Shown here: positions 1 to 9,609 of the stretch, piece by piece
How the letters are laid out: every line of letters begins with the position of its first letter
Position numbering within the stretch: position 1 is the stretch's first letter
NCBI RefSeq assembly: GCF_000520975.1
Contig: NZ_JACB01000006.1
Location: forward strand, 310,001-374,000
Origin: Aquimarina megaterium XH134
Lineage (GTDB): Bacteria; Bacteroidota; Bacteroidia; Flavobacteriales; Flavobacteriaceae
Length of the DNA stretch: 64,000 bases
Direction of reading: 5' to 3'
Program-made: the position numbers and the translations under genes
Notes under the pieces: generated by a model
The model's database searches: none
Told to the model about the DNA's origin: nothing
The model's input: only the letters and a program-made list of their open reading frames with translations

Positions 1-1
1 T

Positions 2-325
2 GCTCACCAGGTACAACACAGCACTATTTTTCATAAATATCTCGAACTACCAGAAAAAGAACAAAATAATGTGCTCCTTATCGAAGCATTACGTACTTTT
101 GACACTAATGTGAATGTTAATTGGTTATTAATGCACATGGGTGCTGCCTATAGGTATCTCAATAAAGAGAAAGGTGAAGTTTTGGCTACAGGAGGAACGA
201 ACTGGAAAAGTTTCTTGCCTCCAAGTTTTCAAAGGATTATGTTTTTTCCTAATCTTTGGACTAAGGAAGAAAAAGAAAACTGGGGTCAACAATGGGTTAC
301 TCATCAATTTAATACCGCAAAATAA
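2..325 (+). CDS. tryptophan 2,3-dioxygenase family protein, C-terminal fragment
   Basis: The reading frame is open from the first bases of the window to the TAA at 323, so the 5' part of the gene lies outside. The visible 107 residues include WLLMHMGAAYRY followed by ATGGTNW, which resembles the end of tryptophan 2,3-dioxygenase (a conserved His-containing helix, then the GTGGS loop that holds the substrate amino group). The family is a cytosolic haem enzyme that opens the indole ring of tryptophan. The haem ligand cannot be checked in the fragment. Only 12 bases separate its stop from the next gene, so the two are probably co-transcribed. The call rests on the loop and helix pattern alone. 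Confidence 0.65.
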   Translation, partial: AHQVQHSTIFHKYLELPEKEQNNVLLIEALRTFDTNVNVNWLLMHMGAAYRYLNKEKGEVLATGGTNWKSFLPPSFQRIMFFPNLWTKEEKENWGQQWVTHQFNTAK

Positions 326-337
326 AATAGTCGTCAG

Positions 338-1600
338 TTGAAGCAAATAGGTTATTTACTACTTATAGCGGTAGTATTATTTTCATGTAAGAAAGAAACA
401 AAAGAAGCAAAAATTATTGTTCCCGAAGTTATCGAGGAAGAAAAAGCACCCCCTATTATAACCGAATTTGGTTATGTCCTAAATGATTTTAATGTTGTGA
501 AAGACACCATACGTCCCGGAGATAGTTTTGGTGCTATTATGGATACTCATGGCATAAGCAGAACTAAAGTATTCGAGATCACCAATACAATTAAAGACAC
601 TTTTAATGTAGCCAGGATTCAGGCAGGAAAACCTTATATGCTTCTTAAATCAAAAGATACTACAGAAAAAGCCCAGGTATTTGTATATCAAAATAATAAA
701 ATCGATTATACTGTGATCGATTTTAGAGATAGTATTATTGCTAAAAAAAGCAAAAAACCGGTAACACTGGTTGAAAAAACTGCTTCAGGAACTATAAACA
801 GCAGTTTAATGCAAACATTTGATGATATGGATCTCAATTTTCTGGTTGCATATAACATGGCAGATATTTATGCCTGGACTATTGATTTCACAAGATTACA
901 AGCCGGAGATAGATTTAAGGTAGTTTATACAGAGAAATTTATTGATGACACTATTCCTGCTGGAGTTGACCAAATTAAAGCATCATATTTTGAGCACAGA
1001 GGTAAACCAATCTATGCTTTTAGATTTATGGATGATTCTATCAATAATTCTGTAGATTACTATGATGAAGAAGCTAATAATTTGCGTAGAGCATTTCTTA
1101 CTGCTCCTGTGAAATTTAGTAGAATTTCTTCTCGATACAACCTTAAACGTAGAATTAAATACTATGGCTACAAAATAAGACCACATAGAGGTACTGATTT
1201 TGCTGCTCCTATAGGCACTCCTATACTAGCCACCGCAGACGGTATTGTAACCAAATCCGAGCGCAAAGGTGGAAACGGTAAATATGTAAAAATAAGACAT
1301 AATGCCACTTATGACACTCAATATCTACACATGAGCAGACAAGCTGTAAAAGTAGGTGAATTTGTAAAGCAAGGAGATGTTATAGGGTATATTGGGATGA
1401 CCGGTAATACAGGAGGTCCTCATGTATGTTACAGATTCTGGAAAAACGGAAAAGAAGTAGATCCATTCAAACAAGATTTGCCAGCTTCAAAACCATTAGC
1501 CGACAGTCTTAGACAAGGATTTTATAACCACATCGAACCTTTAAAGACCGAACTAGATAGTATTTCTTTTAAACCACAAAAACCACTGGAAATTTTATAA
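338..1600 (+). CDS. M23 (LytM-type) peptidoglycan endopeptidase-like lipoprotein
   Basis: This is a 420-residue protein. It starts with a lipoprotein signal (LLLIAVVLFSC, lipid Cys at about residue 17), so it should sit in the periplasm or on a membrane leaflet. The start is TTG; it is the only usable start in frame upstream of the signal, directly after the TAA of the preceding gene in the same frame. The C-terminal half is an M23/LytM domain: HRGTD near 283, YLHM near 329 and GPHVCYRF near 361. In textbook M23 enzymes the last motif is HxH, its second His binding zinc. Here that position is Cys, which could still bind zinc but may alter activity. Family members cut peptide bridges in the cell wall. 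It lies 3 bp before pgi, so they are likely one operon. Confidence 0.85.
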   Translation: MKQIGYLLLIAVVLFSCKKETKEAKIIVPEVIEEEKAPPIITEFGYVLNDFNVVKDTIRPGDSFGAIMDTHGISRTKVFEITNTIKDTFNVARIQAGKPYMLLKSKDTTEKAQVFVYQNNKIDYTVIDFRDSIIAKKSKKPVTLVEKTASGTINSSLMQTFDDMDLNFLVAYNMADIYAWTIDFTRLQAGDRFKVVYTEKFIDDTIPAGVDQIKASYFEHRGKPIYAFRFMDDSINNSVDYYDEEANNLRRAFLTAPVKFSRISSRYNLKRRIKYYGYKIRPHRGTDFAAPIGTPILATADGIVTKSERKGGNGKYVKIRHNATYDTQYLHMSRQAVKVGEFVKQGDVIGYIGMTGNTGGPHVCYRFWKNGKEVDPFKQDLPASKPLADSLRQGFYNHIEPLKTELDSISFKPQKPLEIL

Positions 1601-1603
1601 ATC

Positions 1604-3250
1604 ATGACATTACCAACTATTAACCCAACCACCACAAAAGCCTGGGAAGCATTACAATCTCATTATGAAACTATAAAAAAAACACATCTTAAAGATCTTT
1701 TCGAACAATATCCAGATCGTGCTACTGACTTGTCGATTGAATGGAAGGACTTTTATGTAGATTATTCTAAAAACAGAATAGATAAGACTACAAAAAAATT
1801 ATTATTAGATCTGGCTAGAGAAGTAAAACTTGATGAAGCCATACAATGTTATTTTGACGGAAGCACTATCAATGAAACAGAAAATAGAGCTGTTCTACAC
1901 ACTGCTCTTAGAACACCATCAACACATCAAGTCACCATTGATGGGAAAAATATAATTTCGGAAGTTACAAACGTAAAAGAAAAAATAAAGTCCTTTAGCC
2001 ACCAGGTTATTTCAGGAAATCTTAAAGGGTATACAGGTAAAGCTTTTACAGATATTGTAAATATTGGTATTGGGGGGTCTGATCTTGGCCCTGCTATGAT
2101 TACAGAGTCCTTAGCTTATTATAAGAATCATCTTAACCTACATTTTATTTCTAATGTAGATGGAGATCATGTTCATCAAAACTTAAAAAATTTAAACCCA
2201 GAGACTACTTTATTTGTAGTTGTATCTAAAACTTTTTCTACTCAAGAAACGATATCCAATGCTACAACAGCAAGAAATTGGTTCACCAAAAATGCACCAA
2301 AAGAAGCTGTAGGAAGCCATTTTGTAGCCGTGTCAAGTAATATTTCTAATGTGACCAACTTTGGGATTGCAGAAGAAAATATCTTCCCACTATGGGATTG
2401 GGTTGGGGGTCGCTTTTCTTTATGGAGCGCAGTTGGATTATCTATATGTTTATCTATAGGTTATGAAAATTTTGAAGCTCTGCTAGTAGGTGCTCATGAA
2501 ATGGATGAGCATTTTAAGAACACTCCTTTTGAAGAAAATATTCCAGTAATTTTAGGAATGCTTAGTATATGGTATAATAATTTTTTTAATGCAGAAAGTG
2601 AAGCTATCATCCCATATTCTCAATATTTACATAGATTACCAGCATACCTGCAGCAAGGTATTATGGAAAGTAACGGAAAAAGTATCGATCGCAATGGTAA
2701 CCCTATTAACTACCAAACGGGTACAATTATCTGGGGCGAACCAGGTACCAATGCCCAGCATGCCTTTTTTCAATTGATTCATCAAGGGACAAAATTGATT
2801 CCAGCAGAGTTTATTGGCTTTAAGCACTCTTTATTTGGAGATCAGGATCATCAAAATAAATTAATGGCCAACTTTTTTGCACAAACAGAAGCCTTGATGA
2901 ATGGTAAAACACAAGAAGAAGTGCTTCAGGAATTAAATGCAATAAACACCTCTGAAGAAACACTGAAAAAACTATTGCCTTTTAAAGTATTCGCAGGTAA
3001 CAAACCTACTACTACTATTTTAATTGACACCCTTACCCCAAAAAGTTTAGGAGCACTAGTATCAATGTATGAACAACGTATTTTTGTTCAAGGTATCATA
3101 TGGAATATTTTTAGCTATGACCAATGGGGTGTAGAATTAGGTAAGCAATTGGCTACTACGATCTTATCAGAAATCGATACTCATGAGGTTAAAAAACATG
3201 ATTCGTCAACAAATACGCTTTTACAACGGTATTTAAAGAAATCTGAATAA
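1604..3250 (+). CDS. pgi: glucose-6-phosphate isomerase
   Basis: This 548-residue protein has the full length usual for bacterial PGI. It contains the sugar-phosphate loop [11 protein letters not shown] (about residue 154), the signature [12 protein letters not shown] (about 267) and the C-terminal signature [12 protein letters not shown] (about 510). It interconverts glucose-6-phosphate and fructose-6-phosphate in the cytosol, linking glycolysis, gluconeogenesis and the supply of hexose phosphate for the cell wall. The ATG lies 3 bp after the M23 peptidase gene, so it is translated from the same transcript. A strong hairpin follows the stop codon. Confidence 0.97.
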   Translation: MTLPTINPTTTKAWEALQSHYETIKKTHLKDLFEQYPDRATDLSIEWKDFYVDYSKNRIDKTTKKLLLDLAREVKLDEAIQCYFDGSTINETENRAVLHTALRTPSTHQVTIDGKNIISEVTNVKEKIKSFSHQVISGNLKGYTGKAFTDIVNIGIGGSDLGPAMITESLAYYKNHLNLHFISNVDGDHVHQNLKNLNPETTLFVVVSKTFSTQETISNATTARNWFTKNAPKEAVGSHFVAVSSNISNVTNFGIAEENIFPLWDWVGGRFSLWSAVGLSICLSIGYENFEALLVGAHEMDEHFKNTPFEENIPVILGMLSIWYNNFFNAESEAIIPYSQYLHRLPAYLQQGIMESNGKSIDRNGNPINYQTGTIIWGEPGTNAQHAFFQLIHQGTKLIPAEFIGFKHSLFGDQDHQNKLMANFFAQTEALMNGKTQEEVLQELNAINTSEETLKKLLPFKVFAGNKPTTTILIDTLTPKSLGALVSMYEQRIFVQGIIWNIFSYDQWGVELGKQLATTILSEIDTHEVKKHDSSTNTLLQRYLKKSE

Positions 3251-3275
3251 TAAATCTATTTTCAGAAAATAAAAA

Positions 3276-3332
3276 AATAAGTTTTCAAATCAATTTGTAA
3301 CCATAAATTGATTTGAAAACTTATTCTCTTTT
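3276..3332. terminator. 21-bp perfect hairpin, probable terminator of the pgi operon
   Basis: Left arm 3276-3296 and right arm 3305-3325 are perfect reverse complements with an 8-base loop. The right arm is followed by CTCTTTTT. The left arm is preceded by a run of A, so it could also stop transcription from the other side. It starts 25 bp after the pgi stop. Confidence 0.75.
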
Positions 3333-3712
3333 TGGTACTAGTAATATGTTAATATTAATCTATTTAGCATCTATTTTTCATACTCTGGACGTTTTTTTCA
3401 CCCAATGTTGCAAGATTGTATCAATTTTTAATTAACAATTTCTTAGTTAATAACTTTTTAATATCTTCAATTAATTAATAATCAATCTGGTACAAAAAAA
3501 AATTATCTTAAAAACTATAATACAAATCTGTATAAAATTTAACATTTTAATAAACTATGCACGCATAAAGATTCGTTCTTTTGCGAAGATTATTAACTCT
3601 ATCAAATATTTACGAAACTGGATACGATTTAAATGATTTTTAAACCTTATAGTGTTATTATTTTAATCGTTAAGAGTTTCATGAGACAATTAAAAACAAC
3701 TAAAACACACTC
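3333..3712. other. long AT-rich leader/promoter region without a gene
   Basis: No ORF or RNA gene is visible. The stretch is the upstream region of the TonB receptor gene. The nearest promoter-like element is TTCTTTTGC at 3576-3584, one base off the TAnnTTTG box, which would leave a leader of about 130 bases. No -33 TTG is obvious at the usual distance, so the promoter is not assigned with confidence. Confidence 0.4.
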
Positions 3713-6700
3713 ATGAAAAAGATTACATTTTTATTTGTTGTAATCCTTATGGCAGTCGTTGGGGAAACGTTTGCGCAAGGGGTAACCAAATCTTCCATTA
3801 ATGGTAAGATAACTGATAATACAGGACAAGCTCTTCCTGGTGCCAATGTAGTTGCGATCCACACTCCATCTGGAACAAAATATGGTGCAATTACCGATTT
3901 TGATGGCTTTTACAGAATAGCAAATATGAGAACTGGTGGACCATACAAGGTTACTATTTCTTATGTTGGTTTTAAGGATTATGTAAAAGACAATACTTTT
4001 CTTCAATTAGGAGATTCGCAAAATATCAGCACTCAAATGATTGAAGAGGCTAGTGCTCTTGAACAAGTTATAATTACAGTAACTAACAATAGTGTTTTTG
4101 ATTCTGGTAAAACAGGTACAGAAACTACGGTGACAGAGAGACAAATTAATTCTTTACCTTCGGTATCAAGATCTGTTGCCGACTTTGTAAGAATTACACC
4201 TCAAGCTCAAATAACTGAAGGAGACGATGGTTTTTCTGTTTCTTTAGCTGGGCAAAATAACAGATACAATGCCTTATATATTGACGGAGGGGTAAGTAAT
4301 GATGTATTTGGTCTTGCCGGATCAGGTACTGATGGTGGACAAACAGGGGTAAATCCATTCTCAATCGATGCGATTGAAACTTTTCAAATTAACATAGCTC
4401 CTTTTGATGTAAGACAATCAGGATTCTCTGGAGGTGCTATAAATGCAATCACTCGATCAGGAACAAATACCATAGAAGGATCTGCCTATACCTATTTTAG
4501 AAACGAAAGTCTTGCAGGAAAAACTCCTCCAAGTTTAGTAGGAACTGGTGAATCAAGAGAAAAATTATCTGATTTCTCAGCAAAAATTTATGGAGCTCGT
4601 ATTGGTGGTCCAATTATAAAAGACAAATTATTTTACTTTGTTAATTACGAGAGAGAAGAACAAGAAACTCCACAGCCATTTAATTTTAGCAACTACCAAG
4701 GAAATGCTACTTTGGCTGATATCCAAAATCTATCTAATTTCTTACAGACAACATATGGTTATAATCCTGGTGGGTTTGACAATAATACAAGAACATTAGA
4801 CAGTGATAAATTAACCGTTAAATTAGATTGGAATATTAATGACAACCATCAATTAAGTCTAAAGCACAATTTTGTAAAAGCTGAAAATTTAGAAGCAAGA
4901 AATAGTGGTAACAGAAATATTGGTTTTATTAATGGTTCTGAGCTTTTTGAAAGTACTAAAAACGAAACTACTTTAGAATTTAGTTCTTCTATAGGAAGTT
5001 GGGCTTCTAACAACTTACTTATTGGTTATAAATCGGTAAGAGACGATCGTGATCCTTCTGGTAACCCATTTCCAACTGTTGATATTCGTGATGGTGGAGG
5101 AACAATTTCTTTTGGAGCAGAACCTTTTTCTACTGCAAACCTATTAGATCAGGATATTGTTAATATAGCCGATAATTTTGAGATTTACAGTGGTAAACAC
5201 ACAGTAACTATAGGTACTCAACATGAGTTTTCAAAAATTAAAAACTTATTTTTTGCTTTTAATTACGGAGATTACACCTTTAATAGTTTAAGTGATTTCT
5301 TTAATGGTATTATTGATGAATATCAAAAAGGATATTCTCTAGTAGGAGGTAATGCCGTAGGTGATGAGTCTTCTGGAGCATCTGAATTTAAATTATATCA
5401 ACCAAGTTTTTATGTTCAAGATGAAATAAGTGTAACTGATAATTTTAAATTAACAGCTGGACTAAGAGTTGATGTTCCTATTTTTGATGCGGGTGCTGAA
5501 AATCCTGATTTTAACGATAGAACTATTCCTCTTCTTGAAGCTGCAGGAAAAGATCTTCAAGGTGCAAGAGTAGGTAAAAAAATAAGACCTTCTGCACATT
5601 TATCTCCTCGTGTTGGATTTAACTGGGATGTAAAAAATGATAAGACTACTCAAATACGCGGTGGTTTTGGTATTTTTACTTCAAGAATCCCATTAGTATG
5701 GCCAGGTGGTTCATATAACAATAATGGTATTACCGGTGGATTTACTGGCGGCTTTAATCTAGACCCTTCTACAATAACTTTTAACCCAAATGTTAACCAA
5801 CAACCTGTAGCCGTAGCACCAGGAACTGGAGAAACAGCAGGAAATATTGACATTTTCACTCCTGATCTAAAATTACCTCAGGTAATGAAATACAATATCG
5901 CTATTGATCAAAAATTACCACTTTGGGGATTAATTGCAAGTGCAGACTTTTTATACACAGATGTTATTACTAATATTTATTATCAAAACTTAAATATTCG
6001 TGGACCAGAAGGAACTTTAAATGGTGCTGATAACAGACCGTACTACAGTGATAGTTTCGGAGATCGAATCGACAATACTTATGGAAGAATAATTCTTGGA
6101 ACCAATACTGGTGAAGGATTCTCTTATAATACATCTTTTACCCTAAGAAAACCTTTTGACAACGGATTTCAAGGAAGTGTATCATATTCTTATGGTGAAT
6201 CAGAATCTGTTTTTGATGGTACTTCTTCACAAAACAGTTCACAGTGGAGAAATATTCAAACAGTAAATGGTAAGAACTCTAACATCCCAAGGTCAAGATC
6301 TGATTTTTCACAAGGATCTCGTTTTTCTGCTAATGTTAGTTACGAAAAAGAATACCTAGGGTTTATGAAATCGACAATTGCATTATTTTATGAAGGTACA
6401 CAAGGTGCTCCTCACTCTTTTGTTTACAGAGAAGGTAGAGACCTTTTAAATGATGATTCTAGAGATAATGCTCTTATCTACATCCCTTCAAACGCAAGTG
6501 AAATTAACCTTGTTCCTTTTAGAGATCGCGACGGAAACATAATCCCAGGATCAGCTACTCCTGCAGAACAGTGGGCTTCATTAGATGCTTTTATAGAAGG
6601 AAATGATTATTTAAGAAAAAGAAGAGGTGGATATGCAGAACGTAATGGAGATAGAGGTCCTTGGAGTCATGCTATTGACTTAAAATTCTTACAGGATTTT

Positions 6701-6967
6701 TATATCAATACTGGTGATAAGAAAAATACGCTTCAGCTTTCTCTTGATATTTTCAACTTTACTAATCTTTTAAATAAAGATTGGGGAAAACGTAAATTTA
6801 TCCCTGGAAATGTTGCATTAATTGAAACAGTAAGAGGAGGAACAGCAGATCCTGAGTTTACTTTTGACGCTAGTTCTTTTGAAGACGGAATTGAACAAAT
6901 AGATGACAATGGTCTTCAATCATCTAGATGGCAAATGCAAGTAGGATTACGTTATATATTCAATTAA
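3713..6967 (+). CDS. TonB-dependent receptor, Oar-like, with carboxypeptidase-regulatory-like N-domain
   Basis: This 1084-residue outer-membrane protein has a cleavable signal peptide (Met-Lys-Lys start, hydrophobic core, cut near ETFAQG at about residue 22). A carboxypeptidase-D regulatory-like domain follows at about 28-105 (GKITDNTGQALPGANV, DFDGFYRI). The plug covers about 130-250 (VADFVRITPQ, NRYNALYIDGG, GGAINAITRSGTN), then comes a long beta-barrel ending in LRYIF plus Asn, a typical aromatic barrel end. These features match the Oar-like family common in Bacteroidota, which takes up unknown ligands using TonB energy. No SusD partner is adjacent, arguing against a classical SusCD glycan locus. 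It has its own long upstream region and a terminator, so it appears monocistronic. Confidence 0.9.
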   Translation: MKKITFLFVVILMAVVGETFAQGVTKSSINGKITDNTGQALPGANVVAIHTPSGTKYGAITDFDGFYRIANMRTGGPYKVTISYVGFKDYVKDNTFLQLGDSQNISTQMIEEASALEQVIITVTNNSVFDSGKTGTETTVTERQINSLPSVSRSVADFVRITPQAQITEGDDGFSVSLAGQNNRYNALYIDGGVSNDVFGLAGSGTDGGQTGVNPFSIDAIETFQINIAPFDVRQSGFSGGAINAITRSGTNTIEGSAYTYFRNESLAGKTPPSLVGTGESREKLSDFSAKIYGARIGGPIIKDKLFYFVNYEREEQETPQPFNFSNYQGNATLADIQNLSNFLQTTYGYNPGGFDNNTRTLDSDKLTVKLDWNINDNHQLSLKHNFVKAENLEARNSGNRNIGFINGSELFESTKNETTLEFSSSIGSWASNNLLIGYKSVRDDRDPSGNPFPTVDIRDGGGTISFGAEPFSTANLLDQDIVNIADNFEIYSGKHTVTIGTQHEFSKIKNLFFAFNYGDYTFNSLSDFFNGIIDEYQKGYSLVGGNAVGDESSGASEFKLYQPSFYVQDEISVTDNFKLTAGLRVDVPIFDAGAENPDFNDRTIPLLEAAGKDLQGARVGKKIRPSAHLSPRVGFNWDVKNDKTTQIRGGFGIFTSRIPLVWPGGSYNNNGITGGFTGGFNLDPSTITFNPNVNQQPVAVAPGTGETAGNIDIFTPDLKLPQVMKYNIAIDQKLPLWGLIASADFLYTDVITNIYYQNLNIRGPEGTLNGADNRPYYSDSFGDRIDNTYGRIILGTNTGEGFSYNTSFTLRKPFDNGFQGSVSYSYGESESVFDGTSSQNSSQWRNIQTVNGKNSNIPRSRSDFSQGSRFSANVSYEKEYLGFMKSTIALFYEGTQGAPHSFVYREGRDLLNDDSRDNALIYIPSNASEINLVPFRDRDGNIIPGSATPAEQWASLDAFIEGNDYLRKRRGGYAERNGDRGPWSHAIDLKFLQDFYINTGDKKNTLQLSLDIFNFTNLLNKDWGKRKFIPGNVALIETVRGGTADPEFTFDASSFEDGIEQIDDNGLQSSRWQMQVGLRYIFN

Positions 6968-6990
6968 GAGAATTTATAAAACAAATATCA

Positions 6991-7024
6991 AAAACCTCAT
7001 TCGAAAATCGAATGAGGTTTTTTT
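6991..7024 (+). terminator. rho-independent terminator after the TonB receptor gene
   Basis: Arms 6991-7004 and 7008-7021 (core ACCTCATTCGA / TCGAATGAGGT) form a 14-bp stem with a 3-base loop, followed by a T run to 7024. It sits 23 bp after the stop. Confidence 0.9.
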
Positions 7025-7230
7025 ATGCTCTCAATTTCTGGTCTTTATTATCTATACTTAAACGAATAATAAACCATCACAAACTCCGTTGTAAATTTCT
7101 GATATTGAAACAATTACAACAGCTTATTTTTTTTCAAAAAAAACACTGTTTTATTTGTAAGTATCCCTATATGATAACGACAGTAAAAAATCCAACTTTA
7201 ACATATATATATTAACACAAAAACAATACT

Positions 7231-8283
7231 ATGAAAAACTTACTTCAATGGGGGTTAGTCCTTGCAATATGCGTAGGGTGTAAAAACGATTCTAAACAAA
7301 AAGATAAAGATTACATTCCTGTTTCCTCAATCGGAAATAAGGCGGTTGCAGTATCAGAACTTGACAAAACAGCTCGAAAAACTTTTGGTGTATTACCCAA
7401 AATAGCAGAAAATCCAGAAAATCCTATAACTCATGAGAAAGTAACTCTGGGTAAAACACTTTATTATGACAAACGACTTTCTAAAGACAATACACAAAGT
7501 TGCAATACCTGCCATAATCTAAAAACATATGGAGTTGACAATCAATCTTTTTCGATAGGTAATGATGGTAAACCAGGAGGACGTAACTCTCCTACAACTC
7601 TAAATGCCGCACTACATATGGCCCAATTTTGGGATGGGCGAGAACCGGATGTAGAAGCACAAGCTGGAGGCCCTATATTAAACCCAATAGAAATGGCAAT
7701 GCCCAGCGAAACAGTAGTAGTAGATCGAATATCAAAAATCGAAGAATATGTTGAGCTTTTTGCCAAAGCTTTTCCAGAGGAAAAAACTCCTATAACCTAC
7801 AGAAACATAGAAAAAGCCATTGGTGCTTTTGAACGAAAGCTAATCACTCCTTCTAAGTTTGACAAATATATGGCTGGCGATGGTTCTGCATTAAATAAAT
7901 ATGAAAAGAAAGGTATGGAAACTTTTATAAGTGTTGGTTGTATTACCTGTCATACAGGAGCACTACTAGGAGGTAATATGTATCAAAAATTTGGGCTTAC
8001 TGTAAATTATTGGGACTACACAAACAGTGAAAAAATAGATAACGGTAGATTTGATCTCACCAAAAATGAAACCGATAAATATGTCTTTAAGGTTCCTTCG
8101 TTACTTAATATTGAAAAAACAGCACCTTACTTTCATGATGGCAGTGTTAAAGATCTTAAAAAAGCCATTTCAATTATGGGAGAAACTCAGTTAAATCAAA
8201 AATTAAATCCACAGCAAATTAACGAGATTCATTTATTTTTAGAAACCTTAACAGGAGAGGTTCCGCAGGAAGCTTTAGAATAA
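7231..8283 (+). CDS. di-haem cytochrome c peroxidase family lipoprotein
   Basis: This 350-residue protein has a lipoprotein signal (LVLAICVGC, lipid Cys near residue 17). Two haem-binding CxxCH motifs are visible, CNTCH at about residue 91 and CITCH at about 236, the arrangement of the CcpA/MauG family. FWDGRE near 130 and the C-terminal PYFHDGSV are also typical. Classical members reduce hydrogen peroxide in the periplasm with electrons from small c-type cytochromes. Whether this one is a peroxidase or a MauG-like oxidase cannot be told from sequence. The gene follows the TonB receptor terminator by about 200 bp and is probably transcribed alone. Confidence 0.9.
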   Translation: MKNLLQWGLVLAICVGCKNDSKQKDKDYIPVSSIGNKAVAVSELDKTARKTFGVLPKIAENPENPITHEKVTLGKTLYYDKRLSKDNTQSCNTCHNLKTYGVDNQSFSIGNDGKPGGRNSPTTLNAALHMAQFWDGREPDVEAQAGGPILNPIEMAMPSETVVVDRISKIEEYVELFAKAFPEEKTPITYRNIEKAIGAFERKLITPSKFDKYMAGDGSALNKYEKKGMETFISVGCITCHTGALLGGNMYQKFGLTVNYWDYTNSEKIDNGRFDLTKNETDKYVFKVPSLLNIEKTAPYFHDGSVKDLKKAISIMGETQLNQKLNPQQINEIHLFLETLTGEVPQEALE

Positions 8284-8366
8284 AACTGATATATCATATG
8301 TATCTAAACTTATTATGAGTAACAATAAGCACAAATAGCTCATACACTTCGTAGAATAAGTCTAAA

Positions 8367-8402
8367 TAAAGACTCCTATCCTACTAGGGTGAGGCTTTTT
8401 TA
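8367..8402 (+). terminator. possible imperfect terminator hairpin
   Basis: An imperfect hairpin (GACTCCTATCCT with AGGGTGAGGCT) is followed by six T. Several mismatches make it weak. It lies between the peroxidase gene and the next gene on the same strand. Confidence 0.4.
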
Positions 8403-8413
8403 TGCATTATATG

Positions 8414-8421
8414 TACCTTTG
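8414..8421 (+). promoter_or_regulatory. Bacteroidota -7 box (TACCTTTG)
   Basis: TACCTTTG is an exact match to TAnnTTTG and lies 20 bp before the ATG at 8442. No clear -33 TTG is seen at the expected spacing. Confidence 0.45.
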
Positions 8422-8441
8422 AATAAACTAAACACATCATT

Positions 8442-8882
8442 ATGTACGAAGCTATTCAAATCGTCCATTCGTATTGGGCTTACCTTGTTGTTCTTATCGT
8501 TACACTAGCAACTATTAATGCCCTTGCTGGGTTTTTTGCCAAAAGAGAATATGCTCCTAAAGACTTTAGAGTCTCTCTATTTGCACTTATTGTCACTCAT
8601 ATTCAGCTTTTAATAGGTATTATTATTTTCTTTGTATCTCCTCTGGTCGTTTGGTTCTCAGGAACTCACAAAATGGGAGAAATTATGAAAGATGCTACGT
8701 TACGATTGTATAATGTAGAGCATCCTATAGTGATGATCCTAACCATTGTTTTTATTACAATGGGATATTCTAAACATAAAAAGAAACTTACTTCTACACC
8801 TAAATTTAAAACATTGGCTATTTTCTATACCATTGCCTGGATTCTTATGCTATCGAGAATACCTTGGGCACAATGGTTTTAG
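8442..8882 (+). CDS. conserved four-TM inner-membrane protein
   Basis: This 146-residue protein consists mostly of hydrophobic helices at about 12-32, 43-66, 92-112 and 122-141, with a basic loop KHKKK near 110-115. It resembles a Bacteroidota family of about 145 residues often labelled 'cytochrome B' or, wrongly, ribosomal protein L27. It has conserved His residues (VHSYWAY, VTHIQL, EHPI) in or near the membrane that could hold haem or metal, but there is no proof of cytochrome function. Its stop is followed by a bidirectional hairpin that also serves the convergent yjbQ-type gene. Confidence 0.7.
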   Translation: MYEAIQIVHSYWAYLVVLIVTLATINALAGFFAKREYAPKDFRVSLFALIVTHIQLLIGIIIFFVSPLVVWFSGTHKMGEIMKDATLRLYNVEHPIVMILTIVFITMGYSKHKKKLTSTPKFKTLAIFYTIAWILMLSRIPWAQWF

Positions 8883-8936
8883 GATCGTAAAGTATTTTAG
8901 TTATAATACTAGATTAGACTCATAAAATCTATGATG

Positions 8937-8968
8937 CTTGTCATTCTGGTTTGCACCAGAATGGCAAG
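8937..8968. terminator. bidirectional hairpin between convergent genes
   Basis: Arms 8937-8949 (CTTGTCATTCTGG) and 8956-8968 (CCAGAATGGCAAG) pair over 13 bp with one mismatch and a 6-base loop. It lies between two convergent genes and could end both transcripts. T runs are weak. Confidence 0.55.
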
Positions 8969-9008
8969 TTTAATTAATATAAAAGCAAAATCGTCTTTTA
9001 TATAATCT

Positions 9009-9431
9009 CTATACTCCATAAGCTGTTAAAACCAGTTTTCTCGGGCCTCCGTAATCTCTATGCTCACAGAGATAAATACCTTGCCATGTTCCTAGATTTA
9101 ATTCTCCCTTAGTAACAGGAATCAAAACAGAAGTACCCATCAATGAAGCTTTAATATGAGCAGGCATATCATCAGGACCCTCATAGGTATGTATATAATA
9201 AGAAGCATTTTCTGGAACCATAACATTCATATGACTTTCAAAATCCTGTCGTACCGTGGGGTCTGCATTCTCATTTATAGTAAGACTAGCAGATGTATGC
9301 TTAATAAACACCTGTAACTGACCTATCTGTATTTCTTTTATTTCATTTATTTCGGCAAGAATTTTAGGCGTAATCAAATGAAATCCTCTGGGATATGACG
9401 GTAATTGTATCTCTTTTTGAAAAAATCTCAT
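9009..9431 (-). CDS. yjbQ: YjbQ family protein (UPF0047)
   Basis: The ATG at 9431 gives MRFFQKEI and a 140-residue protein, the usual family length; an upstream in-frame TTG at 9449 would add six poorly conserved residues and was not chosen. Family motifs are present: IKHTSASLTINENADP, DDMPAHIKASLMG and LGTWQGIYLCEHRD. The YjbQ fold is a small trimeric beta-barrel with conserved His and Glu residues. Some members complement thiamine-phosphate synthase weakly, but the physiological role is not settled. It is divergent from the HAD phosphatase gene, with 178 bp between them. Confidence 0.9.
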   Translation of the reverse strand: MRFFQKEIQLPSYPRGFHLITPKILAEINEIKEIQIGQLQVFIKHTSASLTINENADPTVRQDFESHMNVMVPENASYYIHTYEGPDDMPAHIKASLMGTSVLIPVTKGELNLGTWQGIYLCEHRDYGGPRKLVLTAYGV

Positions 9432-9609
9432 GGTATTATCCCGGTACAACTCGGGGGTTCCTTTAATTAATATTCAATCTGTTTTGAAAGGTATTATCAA
9501 ACCGATCAAAGCTCTTTATTTACCAGCAATTTAATACAAATTTTACAGTTATAATACCTTGTATTTACCCTAACTCTAATACCTTTACAATTTAAAATTA
9601 TAAATTACT

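Noticed and set aside
326-340. Stop-codon readthrough joining the dioxygenase and M23 genes, which share a frame
   Set aside because: The M23 gene has its own TTG start and a full lipoprotein signal, which would be useless inside a fusion.
6928-7215. 95-codon plus-strand ORF after the TonB receptor
   Set aside because: It overlaps the receptor's end and spans the terminator; composition looks non-coding.
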